From: Saccharothrix algeriensis
GTDB lineage: Bacteria; Actinomycetota; Actinomycetes; Mycobacteriales; Pseudonocardiaceae
Length of the DNA stretch: 64,000 nt
NCBI RefSeq assembly: GCF_016907655.1
Contig: NZ_JAFBCL010000001.1
Coordinates: 186,001-250,000, forward strand
Reading direction: 5' to 3'
Part shown: one piece after another, positions 16,703-24,213 of the stretch
Layout of the letters: each line of letters begins with the position of its first letter
How positions within the stretch are numbered: the first letter of the stretch is position 1
Position numbers and translations under genes: made by a program
The notes under the pieces: model-generated
The model's input: only the letters and a program-made list of their open reading frames with translations
Told to the model about the DNA's origin: nothing
Database searches by the model: none

Positions 16703-17944
16703 CTAGCGGAACTCGACCCGGATCCTGGACGCGTAGTCGTCCAGCAGCTCCCGGGCGTCCTGCTCGGACTCGCCGGTGGTGCCGAGGAAGCCGAGGATGG
16801 TGTTGCCGTCCGGCGGTCGCCGGATCACGTCGCCGGGTCGTGCGGTGATCTTGAGCAGGAACACCCGGTCGGACCCGCTGACCTCCTCGGGCACCACCAC
16901 GCGGTCGACCACGCCCGCCTCGGAGATCAGGCACATCGAGGTGATGTGCGTGCCGGTCGGCCGGAAGTGCCGCACCGCCGGCCGCCGCCCGGCCGCGATG
17001 TCGACCACGGCCGCGATCGGGTCGTGGTCGGCGGTCAGCCGGGCGATCTGGTCCAGCCCGCCGCCGCCCACCCGCGCCGCGATCTCCAGCAGGTGCGGCT
17101 TGCCGCCGTGGAAGCGGACCTCGGCGTGCAGCGCGCTGCGGCGCAGGCCCTGCGCGAGCGCCCCGGCCTTCACCACCTCGTGCACCGCGGCCAGGTCCTC
17201 GGGGCCCAGCGACGTGGGCGCGTGGTGCACGTCGTCGTCGAACGTCCCGCCCTCGGCGGTGATCCGGTCGACCACCGAGCCCAGGTAGACCTCGCCGTCC
17301 CAGGAGACGGCCTCCATCAGGTACTCGCGGCCGTCCAGGAAGGACTCCACCAGCAGCCCGTTGGGCCCCAGGTCGACGCCCTGGGCCTCCGAGGTGGCCC
17401 AGAACAGGTCCCGGATGCCCTCGGCGGCCTGCGCGTGGCGCTCGGCCAGCTCGGCGTCGTCGTCGCACTTGAACACGAAGTGGCTGCCCGCGCCCAGGGT
17501 CGGCTTGATGATCACCGGGTAGCCGAACTCCCGCGCGGCCTCCCGCGCCTGCTCCAGCCCGGTCACGTGGCGGTAGCCGGGGATCGGCGCGCCCGCCCGC
17601 TCGTGCGCCCGGCGCATCAGCAGCTTGTTGCGGCTGTTGAGCGCCGCCTCCACACCGATGCCGGGCAGGCCCAGCGCCTCGGCGATCGCGGCGACGGCGA
17701 CGACGGCCGCCTCGGAGAAGGTGATGACGCCGGCGAAGTCCTCGACGGCGTGCCACTGCTTGGCCGTCGCGATCATGTCGTCGATGTTCCTGCTGCCCAC
17801 CAGCCGGTAGCGGTCGGCGGGCCAGAAGTCCTCGGTGCCCTCGCCGTTGAGGACGTAGAGCTGCGCGCCCAGCGCCTCCACCTGCTCGTAGCGCGAGTGG
17901 TAGTACCGGAGGTACTGGCGGGTCTCCACGGTCAGCAGCTTCAC
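16703..17944 (-). CDS. ATP-grasp ligase B
   Basis: The 413-residue ATP-grasp enzyme shows the ATP-binding motifs VIIKPTLGAGSHFVFK and LLVESFLDGREYLMEAVS and the metal-binding end LHAEVRFHGGKPHLLEIAARV followed by GGGGLDQIAR. The E-IAARVGGG pattern is typical of BacD-like L-amino-acid ligases and biotin-carboxylase-like ATP-grasp enzymes. It should form an amide (or hydrazide) bond by acyl phosphate chemistry. It lies 12 bp downstream of the MetRS-like gene, so it is expressed with the N-N bond-forming enzymes. Starts at GTG (VKLLTVETRQYL). It may accept the hydrazino acid or its lysine precursor as one substrate, which is inference from context. Confidence 0.88.
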   Translation of the reverse strand: MKLLTVETRQYLRYYHSRYEQVEALGAQLYVLNGEGTEDFWPADRYRLVGSRNIDDMIATAKQWHAVEDFAGVITFSEAAVVAVAAIAEALGLPGIGVEAALNSRNKLLMRRAHERAGAPIPGYRHVTGLEQAREAAREFGYPVIIKPTLGAGSHFVFKCDDDAELAERHAQAAEGIRDLFWATSEAQGVDLGPNGLLVESFLDGREYLMEAVSWDGEVYLGSVVDRITAEGGTFDDDVHHAPTSLGPEDLAAVHEVVKAGALAQGLRRSALHAEVRFHGGKPHLLEIAARVGGGGLDQIARLTADHDPIAAVVDIAAGRRPAVRHFRPTGTHITSMCLISEAGVVDRVVVPEEVSGSDRVFLLKITARPGDVIRRPPDGNTILGFLGTTGESEQDARELLDDYASRIRVEFR

Positions 17945-17956
17945 GGTCGGTGCCTC

Positions 17957-19588
17957 CTAGCGTGCGCCGTCGAGCGCGGGCGCGAGCCCGGTCGGCGCGG
18001 TGGTCGCGGGTAGCCGGGGGAACCGGAACACCGGCACGGACCCGGCGTGCGCGGAACCCAGGTCCAGGTCGACGCCCGCGGCGCGCAGCGCGTCCGCGAC
18101 GTCCACCAGGATCGGCGCGGCGCACGCCAGCAGCGTGCGGGCCTCCAGCAGCAGGTCGCCGGGCGCGACCGGCGAGTGGCCGTTGCGCTTGCCGTCCACC
18201 GCGTCGGCCAGCGCGCGCAGCCGGCCGAGCTGGGTCAGCACGGTCTCCGCCGCCCGGCCGAGGCTGAAGCTGGGCAGCTCGTAGCAGAGCCGGAAGCGCT
18301 CCAGCACGGCCGCGGAGCGCCGCCTGCCCTCCTCGGTGGTGCGCGGCTGCGCCGAGGCGTCCACGCCCACCAGCGCGAGGGTGACGGCGTCGGCGAGCGC
18401 GTTCCACGGCTCGACCAGCCGCCGCGTGGTGACGGCGTGCAGCGCGTCGCGGCTGAAGTTCGTGCGCTGGTACTCCGGCGCGGTCAGCGCCAGGTAGAAG
18501 CGGACCAGGTCGCGCGGCACCTCGGCGAGCAGGTCCGCGCTCCAGATCAGGTGGTTGCGGCTGGTGGAGAACTTCTCGCCGTCCAGGTCGTAGAACTCGT
18601 TGCAGACGTTGCTCTCCGGCGTGGTGTACCGGTCGCCGTGGGCCAGCAGCATCACCAGGTCCACCAGGCCCCAGTGGTAGACGTTGTCGAAGCCGTGGAA
18701 GTACACCAGCTCCGCGTCGGACTCGGCGCGCCACAGGTGGTCGGTGTCGCCGGTCGGGTGGCCCTGCCGCGTGGCGGTCCACCAGGTGCTGTAGATCGAC
18801 GCGGGCATCGCCTCGATCCACGGGTACAGGACCTGGCCGGGCGTCTCGGGGAACGGCGCCGGGATGCCCCACGTGCCGGGGAAGGTGACCGGCACGTCCG
18901 GCAGGGGGCGGGCGAGCAGCTCGCCGACCAGCTGCTTGGCGTGGGGCCGCCAGCGCGGCGTGCGCGCGGCGTAGTAGCTGGTGAGCCGTTCCCGGTACTC
19001 CTCCATCGGCAGCACCAGGACGGTCCGCTCCCGGTGGACCACCGGGTCGGTCGGGTCCAGGGTGTACTTCGGGTCGATCAGCTCGTCGAAGTTGTTGGGG
19101 TGCCCGCAGGTCTCGCACGCGCCGCCGCAGCTGCCCGCCAGGCAGACCGGGCAGGTCCCGGTGACCAGGCCGTCGTAGAGGAAGCGGCCGGCGTTCTTGG
19201 CGTAGGGCAGGCGGACCGCGCGCAGCCGGAACCGCCCGGCGGCGTGCAGGTCGGCCACGTAGTCCAGCACCGTGCGGCGGTAGCGGTCGTCGATCGGGGG
19301 CAGGCCCGCCATCAGGGTGCCCATGGCCGCCAGGGACCGCTCGATCTTCGCCGTCGAGGTCCGCACCAGCTCCTCGGGCGTGACGCCCCGGCGGTGCGCG
19401 GTGGACACGACGTAGCTCTGGCTGTCGTCGGTGCAGGTGGTGTAGACCACCTGGCGGCCGTTGGCGCGCAGGTAGCGGGCGTACACGTCGCCGGACAGGT
19501 AGGGGCCCGCCATGTGCCCCACGTGCAGGTCGCCGTTGGGCGTCGGGGTGGCGGCGACGACGATCGCCGGGCGGGCGCGGCCGGTCAC
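17957..19588 (-). CDS. Methionyl-tRNA-synthetase-like half of a split hydrazine synthetase
   Basis: The 543-residue protein is a class I aminoacyl-tRNA synthetase homologue of the MetRS type: HIGH motif as HVGHM (residues 22-26), a cysteine-rich zinc insert (C146, C149, C154, C158, C161), KMSKS motif as KFSTSRN (339-345) and a degenerate anticodon-binding region to the C-terminus. It is shorter than housekeeping MetRS. In hydrazine synthetases (Spb40 of s56-p1, Tri28 of triacsin) a MetRS domain is fused behind a cupin and activates the amino acid that becomes attached to the hydroxylamine nitrogen. Here the cupin is a separate gene directly upstream, overlapping as GTGA. Neighbouring lysine hydroxylase makes this reading strong; a duplicate MetRS for antibiotic resistance is the alternative. 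Confidence 0.85.
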   Translation of the reverse strand: MTGRARPAIVVAATPTPNGDLHVGHMAGPYLSGDVYARYLRANGRQVVYTTCTDDSQSYVVSTAHRRGVTPEELVRTSTAKIERSLAAMGTLMAGLPPIDDRYRRTVLDYVADLHAAGRFRLRAVRLPYAKNAGRFLYDGLVTGTCPVCLAGSCGGACETCGHPNNFDELIDPKYTLDPTDPVVHRERTVLVLPMEEYRERLTSYYAARTPRWRPHAKQLVGELLARPLPDVPVTFPGTWGIPAPFPETPGQVLYPWIEAMPASIYSTWWTATRQGHPTGDTDHLWRAESDAELVYFHGFDNVYHWGLVDLVMLLAHGDRYTTPESNVCNEFYDLDGEKFSTSRNHLIWSADLLAEVPRDLVRFYLALTAPEYQRTNFSRDALHAVTTRRLVEPWNALADAVTLALVGVDASAQPRTTEEGRRRSAAVLERFRLCYELPSFSLGRAAETVLTQLGRLRALADAVDGKRNGHSPVAPGDLLLEARTLLACAAPILVDVADALRAAGVDLDLGSAHAGSVPVFRFPRLPATTAPTGLAPALDGAR

Positions 19589-19953
19589 GCCGGGTCCCCG
19601 TGGCGGGCGGCGAACCGGTCCGCCATCTCCGCGTCCCACCAGATCGCGTAGAACTCGAAGTCCGCGTCGCCCCGGTTGACCACCTGGTGGCGCTCCTCGG
19701 GCGTGAAGTGGACGACGTCGCCGGCCGCGAACGGCGTCTCGCCCGCGTCGGTGAGGATGTGGGACTCGCCCCTCATCGCGACCCAGATCTCGTACTCGTG
19801 GTGGCCGTGCGCGCCGGACTCGGCGCCGGGCCGCACCACGCACCAGGAGCCCTCGAACGGCGCGTTCACCAGCGGCCAGGGCATCAGGCGCTGGGCCACC
19901 AGGCCGTTGTCCTGCTTGAGGTTCTCCCGGTCGAGCTTGCGGATCTCCATCAT
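19585..19953 (-). CDS. Cupin half of a split hydrazine synthetase
   Basis: This 122-residue single-domain cupin has both metal-binding motifs: GAHGHHEYEIWVAMRG (His cluster plus Glu) and GDVVHFTPEERHQVVN. In two-domain hydrazine synthetases a cupin of this size sits ahead of the MetRS domain and performs the metal-dependent rearrangement that forms the N-N bond after ester formation between N6-hydroxylysine and the activated amino acid. Here it is its own gene, with GGAGG nine bases before a double ATG (either may start). Its TGA overlaps the MetRS-like GTG by 4 bp, giving coupled and roughly equal synthesis. Cupin (122) plus MetRS-like (543) together equal the size expected of the fused enzyme. 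Confidence 0.85.
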   Translation of the reverse strand: MMEIRKLDRENLKQDNGLVAQRLMPWPLVNAPFEGSWCVVRPGAESGAHGHHEYEIWVAMRGESHILTDAGETPFAAGDVVHFTPEERHQVVNRGDADFEFYAIWWDAEMADRFAARHGDPA

Positions 19954-19982
19954 CGTGCGGTTCCTCCGTGCGGTGGGGTGGC

Positions 19983-21302
19983 TCAGGCGGGGTGGGGTAC
20001 GGCGAGCAGCTCGGCGGCCGGGCGCGGCCGGGGGTCGGCGGCGGGCCGGCCGCGACCGGCCAGCAGGTCGCCGACGATCTCGCCGGAGCGGATCGCGAGC
20101 ACGCTGATCAGCGAGTCGGCGATGCCGTGCGTGGACTCGTTGACGCCCTGGAGGTAGACCCTGGCCTCGATCGAGTCCGGCAGCGCCATCCGGTAGTTGC
20201 GGGTGACGGTGAACTCGTCCACGCCGACGGCGGCGGCCAGCGCCCGGGTCAGCGCGGGCATCCGCTTGACGAAGCCGGTGCCGAGCATGACCACGTCGCA
20301 CGCCAGCTCGTCGCTCCGCCCGGTCTTGCGGTCCACCAGGGTCAGCACGACCTCGTCGCCGGCCAGGCGGGCGTCGGCCACCTCGGTCATCGTGATCATG
20401 CGCAGCCGCTCGGCGCCGGTCAGCTTCTCCAGGTACATCGTGCGGTAGAGGTTGTCCAGCATGGCCGGCGCGAGCCCGGAGTAGTTCGTCCGGTGCATCT
20501 CGCCGAGCAGCTGCTCGCGCGCGGCGGGTCGCGCCGCGTTGAAGGTGTCCACGAAGGACGGGTAGAACAGCTCGTTGGTGAACTTGCTGCTCTCGTAGCC
20601 GTTGAGGCCGATCGACCGCATCACCATGGTCACCTGGGCGTTGGGGAACCCCTGGTGGGCCGACCACAGCATCTCGGCCGCGCTCTGCGCGCCGCCGACC
20701 ACGACGATCCGGTGCGCGCCGGCGGCGTCGAACCCGCCGACCCGGTCCAGGAACTCCGTGCTGTGCACGACCCGCTCGCGCGGCAGCGCGGCGAACTGCG
20801 CCGGCACGTGGGCGTCCCGGCCCGCGCCCACGACCAGGTCGCGGCAGCGGACCGTGCCGCCGTCGGCGAACCGCACCAGCCAGCCGGTGACCCGGCCCGC
20901 GACGACGTCGCCGGGCTCGACGCCGACGACCCGGCGCCCGTGCTCCAGCCGGACGGCGCCCAGCGACCGGGCCACCCACGCCAGGTAGGCGGAGATCTCC
21001 AGCCGGTAGGGCGTGAAGGTGCCGAGGTTGATGAACTCGTCGAGCCGGCCGATCGAGTGCAGGTAGTTGACGAACGAGAACTCGCTGCGCGGGTTGCGCA
21101 GGGTCACGAGGTCCTTGAGGAACGACACCTGGCTCTGCGACCAGGGCAGCAGCATCCCGCGCTGCCAGGCGACGTCCTCGTGCTGCTCCACGACCAGCGA
21201 GCGGGCGGCGAGGTCGGGGGCCAGCTCCTCCAACGCCACGGCCAGGGCCAGGTTGGCCGGCCCGGCGCCGATCGCCAGCAGCTCTACATCCTGGTGGTCC
21301 AA
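19983..21302 (-). CDS. L-lysine N6-hydroxylase family flavin monooxygenase
   Basis: The 439-residue enzyme matches the lysine/ornithine N-monooxygenases used in siderophore and hydrazine pathways: FAD site GAGPANLAL (residues 12-20), substrate region WSQSQVSFLKDLVTLRNP, NADPH site VVGGAQSAAEM, and late motif VVMLGTGFVKRMP. It would use NADPH, FAD and O2 to hydroxylate the side-chain amine. The TTG start (MDHQDVELLA) is chosen because AGGAGA lies 5 bases upstream and it gives the expected short lead to the FAD site. It is first in the long operon, 29 bp before the cupin. No siderophore synthetase is nearby, so a hydrazine role fits better than a hydroxamate siderophore. Confidence 0.9.
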   Translation of the reverse strand: MDHQDVELLAIGAGPANLALAVALEELAPDLAARSLVVEQHEDVAWQRGMLLPWSQSQVSFLKDLVTLRNPRSEFSFVNYLHSIGRLDEFINLGTFTPYRLEISAYLAWVARSLGAVRLEHGRRVVGVEPGDVVAGRVTGWLVRFADGGTVRCRDLVVGAGRDAHVPAQFAALPRERVVHSTEFLDRVGGFDAAGAHRIVVVGGAQSAAEMLWSAHQGFPNAQVTMVMRSIGLNGYESSKFTNELFYPSFVDTFNAARPAAREQLLGEMHRTNYSGLAPAMLDNLYRTMYLEKLTGAERLRMITMTEVADARLAGDEVVLTLVDRKTGRSDELACDVVMLGTGFVKRMPALTRALAAAVGVDEFTVTRNYRMALPDSIEARVYLQGVNESTHGIADSLISVLAIRSGEIVGDLLAGRGRPAADPRPRPAAELLAVPHPA

Positions 21303-21679
21303 CGCATTCTCCTGAACTCGAAGGGGGGTGGCGCCACGACGGCGGCGCCACGCGGGCGGACCGGTCGCGAGCCCGCCACCGGGAGGGGGCCGGTCCACCG
21401 GCGGCGGTGCGGAAACGCCCGCGCCAGGAAGTCTGGTAAAGCCGTTCTCGGCTTGCCGGAGAAAACCGTAAATCACCCGGACGCCGTCGACAAGATATTC
21501 TCCGACGGACTCGAATCGACTCGATCAGGTAATCCTATCGACCCGCCCGTGGGCATTCCCGAATCTTTCCGACCACGCTCACCACTGTTTACCGGGGCGG
21601 TCCCGCAGCCGTTCCCGGGAGCCGTTCCCCGGGCAGCCCGGAACCCGGCCGGAAACCACCGGCCGAGCACACCGGGAAT
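21303..21679 (-). promoter_or_regulatory. Upstream region of the lysine-hydroxylase operon
   Basis: This 377-bp gap is clearly richer in A+T than its surroundings. On the leftward strand a possible promoter is TTGTCG (21488-21493) and TACGGT (21465-21470) with a 17-bp spacer, leaving a leader of about 150 nt. A direct repeat GACTCGA occurs at 21508-21514 and 21518-21524, spaced one helical turn, just upstream of it and could bind a regulator. No regulatory gene lies inside the cluster. Confidence 0.35.
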
Positions 21680-22711
21680 TCACCGGAGCGTCGTCAGCAG
21701 CTCACCGGCCGCCACCCGGCTGGCCGCCACGGCAGTTTTCGCGGCGCCCCCGCTGCCGCCGGTGAAGGTGTGGACGCCGGGCCACCCGGCGACCGGCAGC
21801 AGGCGCAGCCCGGCCGGGTCGCGGTAGCAGTCGGACGACGCGACCACCCGTTCCGGCGGACCGCCCACCACGACGCCGAACCGGCGGCGCACGGCCACCG
21901 CGACCCGGTCGACCAGCGCCGGGTCCGGCCGCACCTCCTCCGGCGCGACGTCCCACCGGTCGCAGCCCAGGCCGAGCAGGAACCCGCCCCCGTCCCACGG
22001 CCTGCCGTACAGGCCGGTGTCGTCGTCCACGAACACGCCCAGCCCGGGCAGGTCGACGCGGTGGACGCCGTACTGGATCTGCTTGGTGCGCAGCGCCCCG
22101 CCGTGCCCGACCAGGCGGGGCGTCCACGCGCCGGCCGCCACCACCAGCGCGTCGTAGCGCCGCCGCGCCCCGTCCGACGTGCGCACCTCGGGCCCGCCCC
22201 GCACCGGGGCGACGTCGACCGGGACCACGTCGACGCCGTGCGCGGCGGCCCAGGCCAGGGCGCTGTCGCGCAGGCGGGCGGGCGACAGGTGGCCGGCGTG
22301 CCGCTCCACCACGCCCACCGAGTCGTCGGCCGGGTCGCGCAGCCCGAACCGGCGGCGCAGCTCGGCCGGCCCCACGACGGCCGCGGAACCGGGCAGCCGC
22401 TCCTGGAGCACCCGCACCGACCCGGCCGGGTCGACGCCGCCGGGCAGCACGTAGAGCGAGCCGATCTCGCGGTAGCCGGCCCACTCCCGCAGCCGGGCGT
22501 CCCCGCGCACCTCGGCGAGGCTGTCCGCCGCGAGAGCGGCGGCGGCCGGGTCGCGCTCGAACCCGCGCACGAGCCCGCCGGACACCGCGGAGGCGTCCGG
22601 TGCGGCGCGGCGGCCGGCGAGGACTTCCACGCGGACCCGGTCGCCGGCCTGGCGCAGCCGCCACGCCAGCAACGCGCCCGCGAGCCCGCCGCCGACCACC
22701 CCGATCCTCAT
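21680..22711 (-). CDS. FAD-dependent amino-acid oxidase (glycine/D-amino-acid oxidase family)
   Basis: The 343-residue flavoprotein has an N-terminal dinucleotide-binding motif GVVGGGLAGALLAWRLRQAG, central DALVVAAGAWTPRLVG, and a C-terminal FTGGSGGAAKTAVAASRVAA, the pattern of DAO-type oxidases. In hydrazine pathways a flavin oxidoreductase of this kind is thought to oxidise the N6-(carboxymethylamino)lysine intermediate at a C-N bond and release hydrazinoacetic acid. It lies 377 bp upstream of the lysine hydroxylase on the same strand with its own promoter. The ATG at 22709-22711 gives a compact lead to the FAD motif; a TTG at 22744 is possible. A thiazole-forming ThiO role is unlikely, as no thi genes are near. 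Confidence 0.8.
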   Translation of the reverse strand: MRIGVVGGGLAGALLAWRLRQAGDRVRVEVLAGRRAAPDASAVSGGLVRGFERDPAAAALAADSLAEVRGDARLREWAGYREIGSLYVLPGGVDPAGSVRVLQERLPGSAAVVGPAELRRRFGLRDPADDSVGVVERHAGHLSPARLRDSALAWAAAHGVDVVPVDVAPVRGGPEVRTSDGARRRYDALVVAAGAWTPRLVGHGGALRTKQIQYGVHRVDLPGLGVFVDDDTGLYGRPWDGGGFLLGLGCDRWDVAPEEVRPDPALVDRVAVAVRRRFGVVVGGPPERVVASSDCYRDPAGLRLLPVAGWPGVHTFTGGSGGAAKTAVAASRVAAGELLTTLR

Positions 22712-22853
22712 GCGCTCGTCCGAATCGCCCGGAAAGTGCCGCAAAAAGTCCGGACCGGCCCGCGATCACATATTCCGGATAAGACTCGGCGGCTTTCGGC
22801 TCTACCGCCCGGTGAACTGGACACCCCGGTCTCCCCTCGTCCTGGGTACGCAG

Positions 22854-22881
22854 ATCGTAAGCACCGGGCGGGGGAAGTCAA
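22854..22881 (-). promoter_or_regulatory. Candidate sigma-70-type promoter for the amino-acid oxidase gene
   Basis: On the leftward strand TTGACT (22876-22881) and TACGAT (22854-22859) are separated by 16 bp, close to the housekeeping consensus, in an A+T-richer 294-bp gap (22712-23005) that holds no gene. The transcript would have a leader of about 135 nt. Confidence 0.4.
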
Positions 22882-23005
22882 CGACTCGTTCCGGCAGCGC
22901 GGCCGACCCCATAAAGAACGTTGATGAGGAAGCCTCACTGCACTCCGGCCGACCCCCGGACACCGCCGATCGGCCGCTCTCGACGAGTAGCCGGGCCATT
23001 ACCCG

Positions 23006-23650
23006 CTAGCCGACGGTGACCGACCAACCACGCGTGTGCACCAGGTAGCAGAACTCGTCGAGCAGTTTCGCCAGCGACCCGCCCGGCCGCCCCAGCGCCG
23101 CGACCAGGGCCGGCTCGTCGGCGCCGGCCTCGGCGAGCAGGTCCAGCGCCCAGCCCCGCCCCAGCCGCAGGTGCGCCGCGTACGCCGCCCGGTCGCGCGC
23201 GCCGTGCAGGCGCCGCGCGATCAGGTCGTCCCACGGCATGAGGCTGTCGGGGCGCACCGCGAACAGCAGCTTGGCCGCGGCCGTGGGGCCGAGCGAGCGG
23301 CGGGCCGCGGCCGGGGTGGCGGCGAGGTCGGCGAAGCACCCGGCCACCGCCTCGATCTCCGCGTCGGTCAGCTCGCCCAGTCGCGTGCCGGGCTCCGGCA
23401 GGCCGGCGCGCCCGCGCTCCCACCACGCGGCGAGGCCCTGGTCGAACACCGCCGGCTCGCCGTCGCGGGGGTAGCGGATGCGGCAGCCCCACGCGTTGAG
23501 CCAGCGGTGGGCGGCCGCGCGGTGCGCCGCCCGCCCCAGGTCGACCGCCGGTGCGGTGGCCGCGAGCAGCGCCGCCCACGACCGGTCGGGCCGGGTGTAG
23601 CGGCCGAACTGGTCCGCGGCGGCGCGCAGGGTGGCGAGATCCGGTTTCAC
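23006..23650 (-). CDS. Conserved protein of unknown function
   Basis: The 214-residue soluble protein is mostly helical. A segment GPTAAAKLLFAVRPDSLMPWDDLIARRL followed by an arginine-rich helix resembles a group of uncharacterised proteins with a 'K-L-h-P-x-L-x-P-W-D' core, but I cannot name the family. No membrane segment or metal motif. The GTG at 23648-23650 is preceded at 7-8 nt by TAGTCT (23659-23664 on the reverse strand), a good -10, and no ribosome site is visible, so the mRNA is probably leaderless. It reads in the same direction as the hydrazine cluster and could be its outer edge, but nothing links it functionally. Confidence 0.65.
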   Translation of the reverse strand: MKPDLATLRAAADQFGRYTRPDRSWAALLAATAPAVDLGRAAHRAAAHRWLNAWGCRIRYPRDGEPAVFDQGLAAWWERGRAGLPEPGTRLGELTDAEIEAVAGCFADLAATPAAARRSLGPTAAAKLLFAVRPDSLMPWDDLIARRLHGARDRAAYAAHLRLGRGWALDLLAEAGADEPALVAALGRPGGSLAKLLDEFCYLVHTRGWSVTVG

Positions 23651-23694
23651 AACGGGGCAGACTAGCCGGCGCTGCGCGCCTACCATCCCGTGCC

Positions 23695-24213
23695 GTGACC
23701 ACGAACCTCAGCCACCTGGCCAAGCTGACCAGCGTCGCCGACGACTACCGCCACTACCCCAAGGAGGTCGTCGCGCTCCCCGACCACGACGTGGTCCTGC
23801 CCGACGCGCACCTCAAGTGGTACGAGGTGCGCAAGGCGGAGTCCTCCGTGGACCCGGCCGTGCGGGCGCAGGGCGAGCGGTTCCTGCGCGCGCAGGTCGC
23901 CGCCGGCGAGCTGCCCGTCTCCGGCGAGCTGGGCTTCGTGGTGCACCACCTGTGCGGCGAGTCGTTCCACTTCCTCATCGTGTGCACGTGGCGCAACAAC
24001 AACGAGATGTGGGTGACGGTCTACTACCGCGAGGTCGCCGACCAGGAGGGCTTCCAGCGCCTGGAGCAGGGCGACCACCTCCAGGTCGTCTGCGTGTGGG
24101 AGCTGGGCGCGGTGCTGCACGAGCGCCAGGCGTGGAGCCGCTTCCTCTACTCCGACCGCGACGACGAGGCGAAGGTCGCCTACCTCGCCGACCGCTTCAC
24201 CGGCACCGCCTAG
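23695..24213 (+). CDS. Protein of unknown function, leaderless
   Basis: This 172-residue soluble protein is rich in His, Trp and Tyr in its centre (LGFVVHHLCGESFHFLIVCTWRNNNEMWVTVYY). I do not recognise a family. The central alternating hydrophobic pattern suggests a beta sheet. The GTG start lies 8 nt after TACCAT (23681-23686), a typical actinomycete -10, with no Shine-Dalgarno, so translation is probably leaderless. It is divergent from the unknown 214-residue gene across 44 bp and its stop overlaps the convergent nitrilase gene by 4 bp. Confidence 0.65.
   Translation: MTTNLSHLAKLTSVADDYRHYPKEVVALPDHDVVLPDAHLKWYEVRKAESSVDPAVRAQGERFLRAQVAAGELPVSGELGFVVHHLCGESFHFLIVCTWRNNNEMWVTVYYREVADQEGFQRLEQGDHLQVVCVWELGAVLHERQAWSRFLYSDRDDEAKVAYLADRFTGTA

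Noticed and set aside
17957..19588. Reading the MetRS-like gene as the housekeeping methionyl-tRNA synthetase
   Set aside because: It is short, its anticodon region is degenerate, and it is coupled to a cupin next to a lysine N-hydroxylase, which is the hydrazine synthetase context.
19983..21302. Siderophore hydroxylase of a hydroxamate cluster
   Set aside because: No NRPS, IucA/IucC-type synthetase, acyltransferase or siderophore uptake genes lie nearby.
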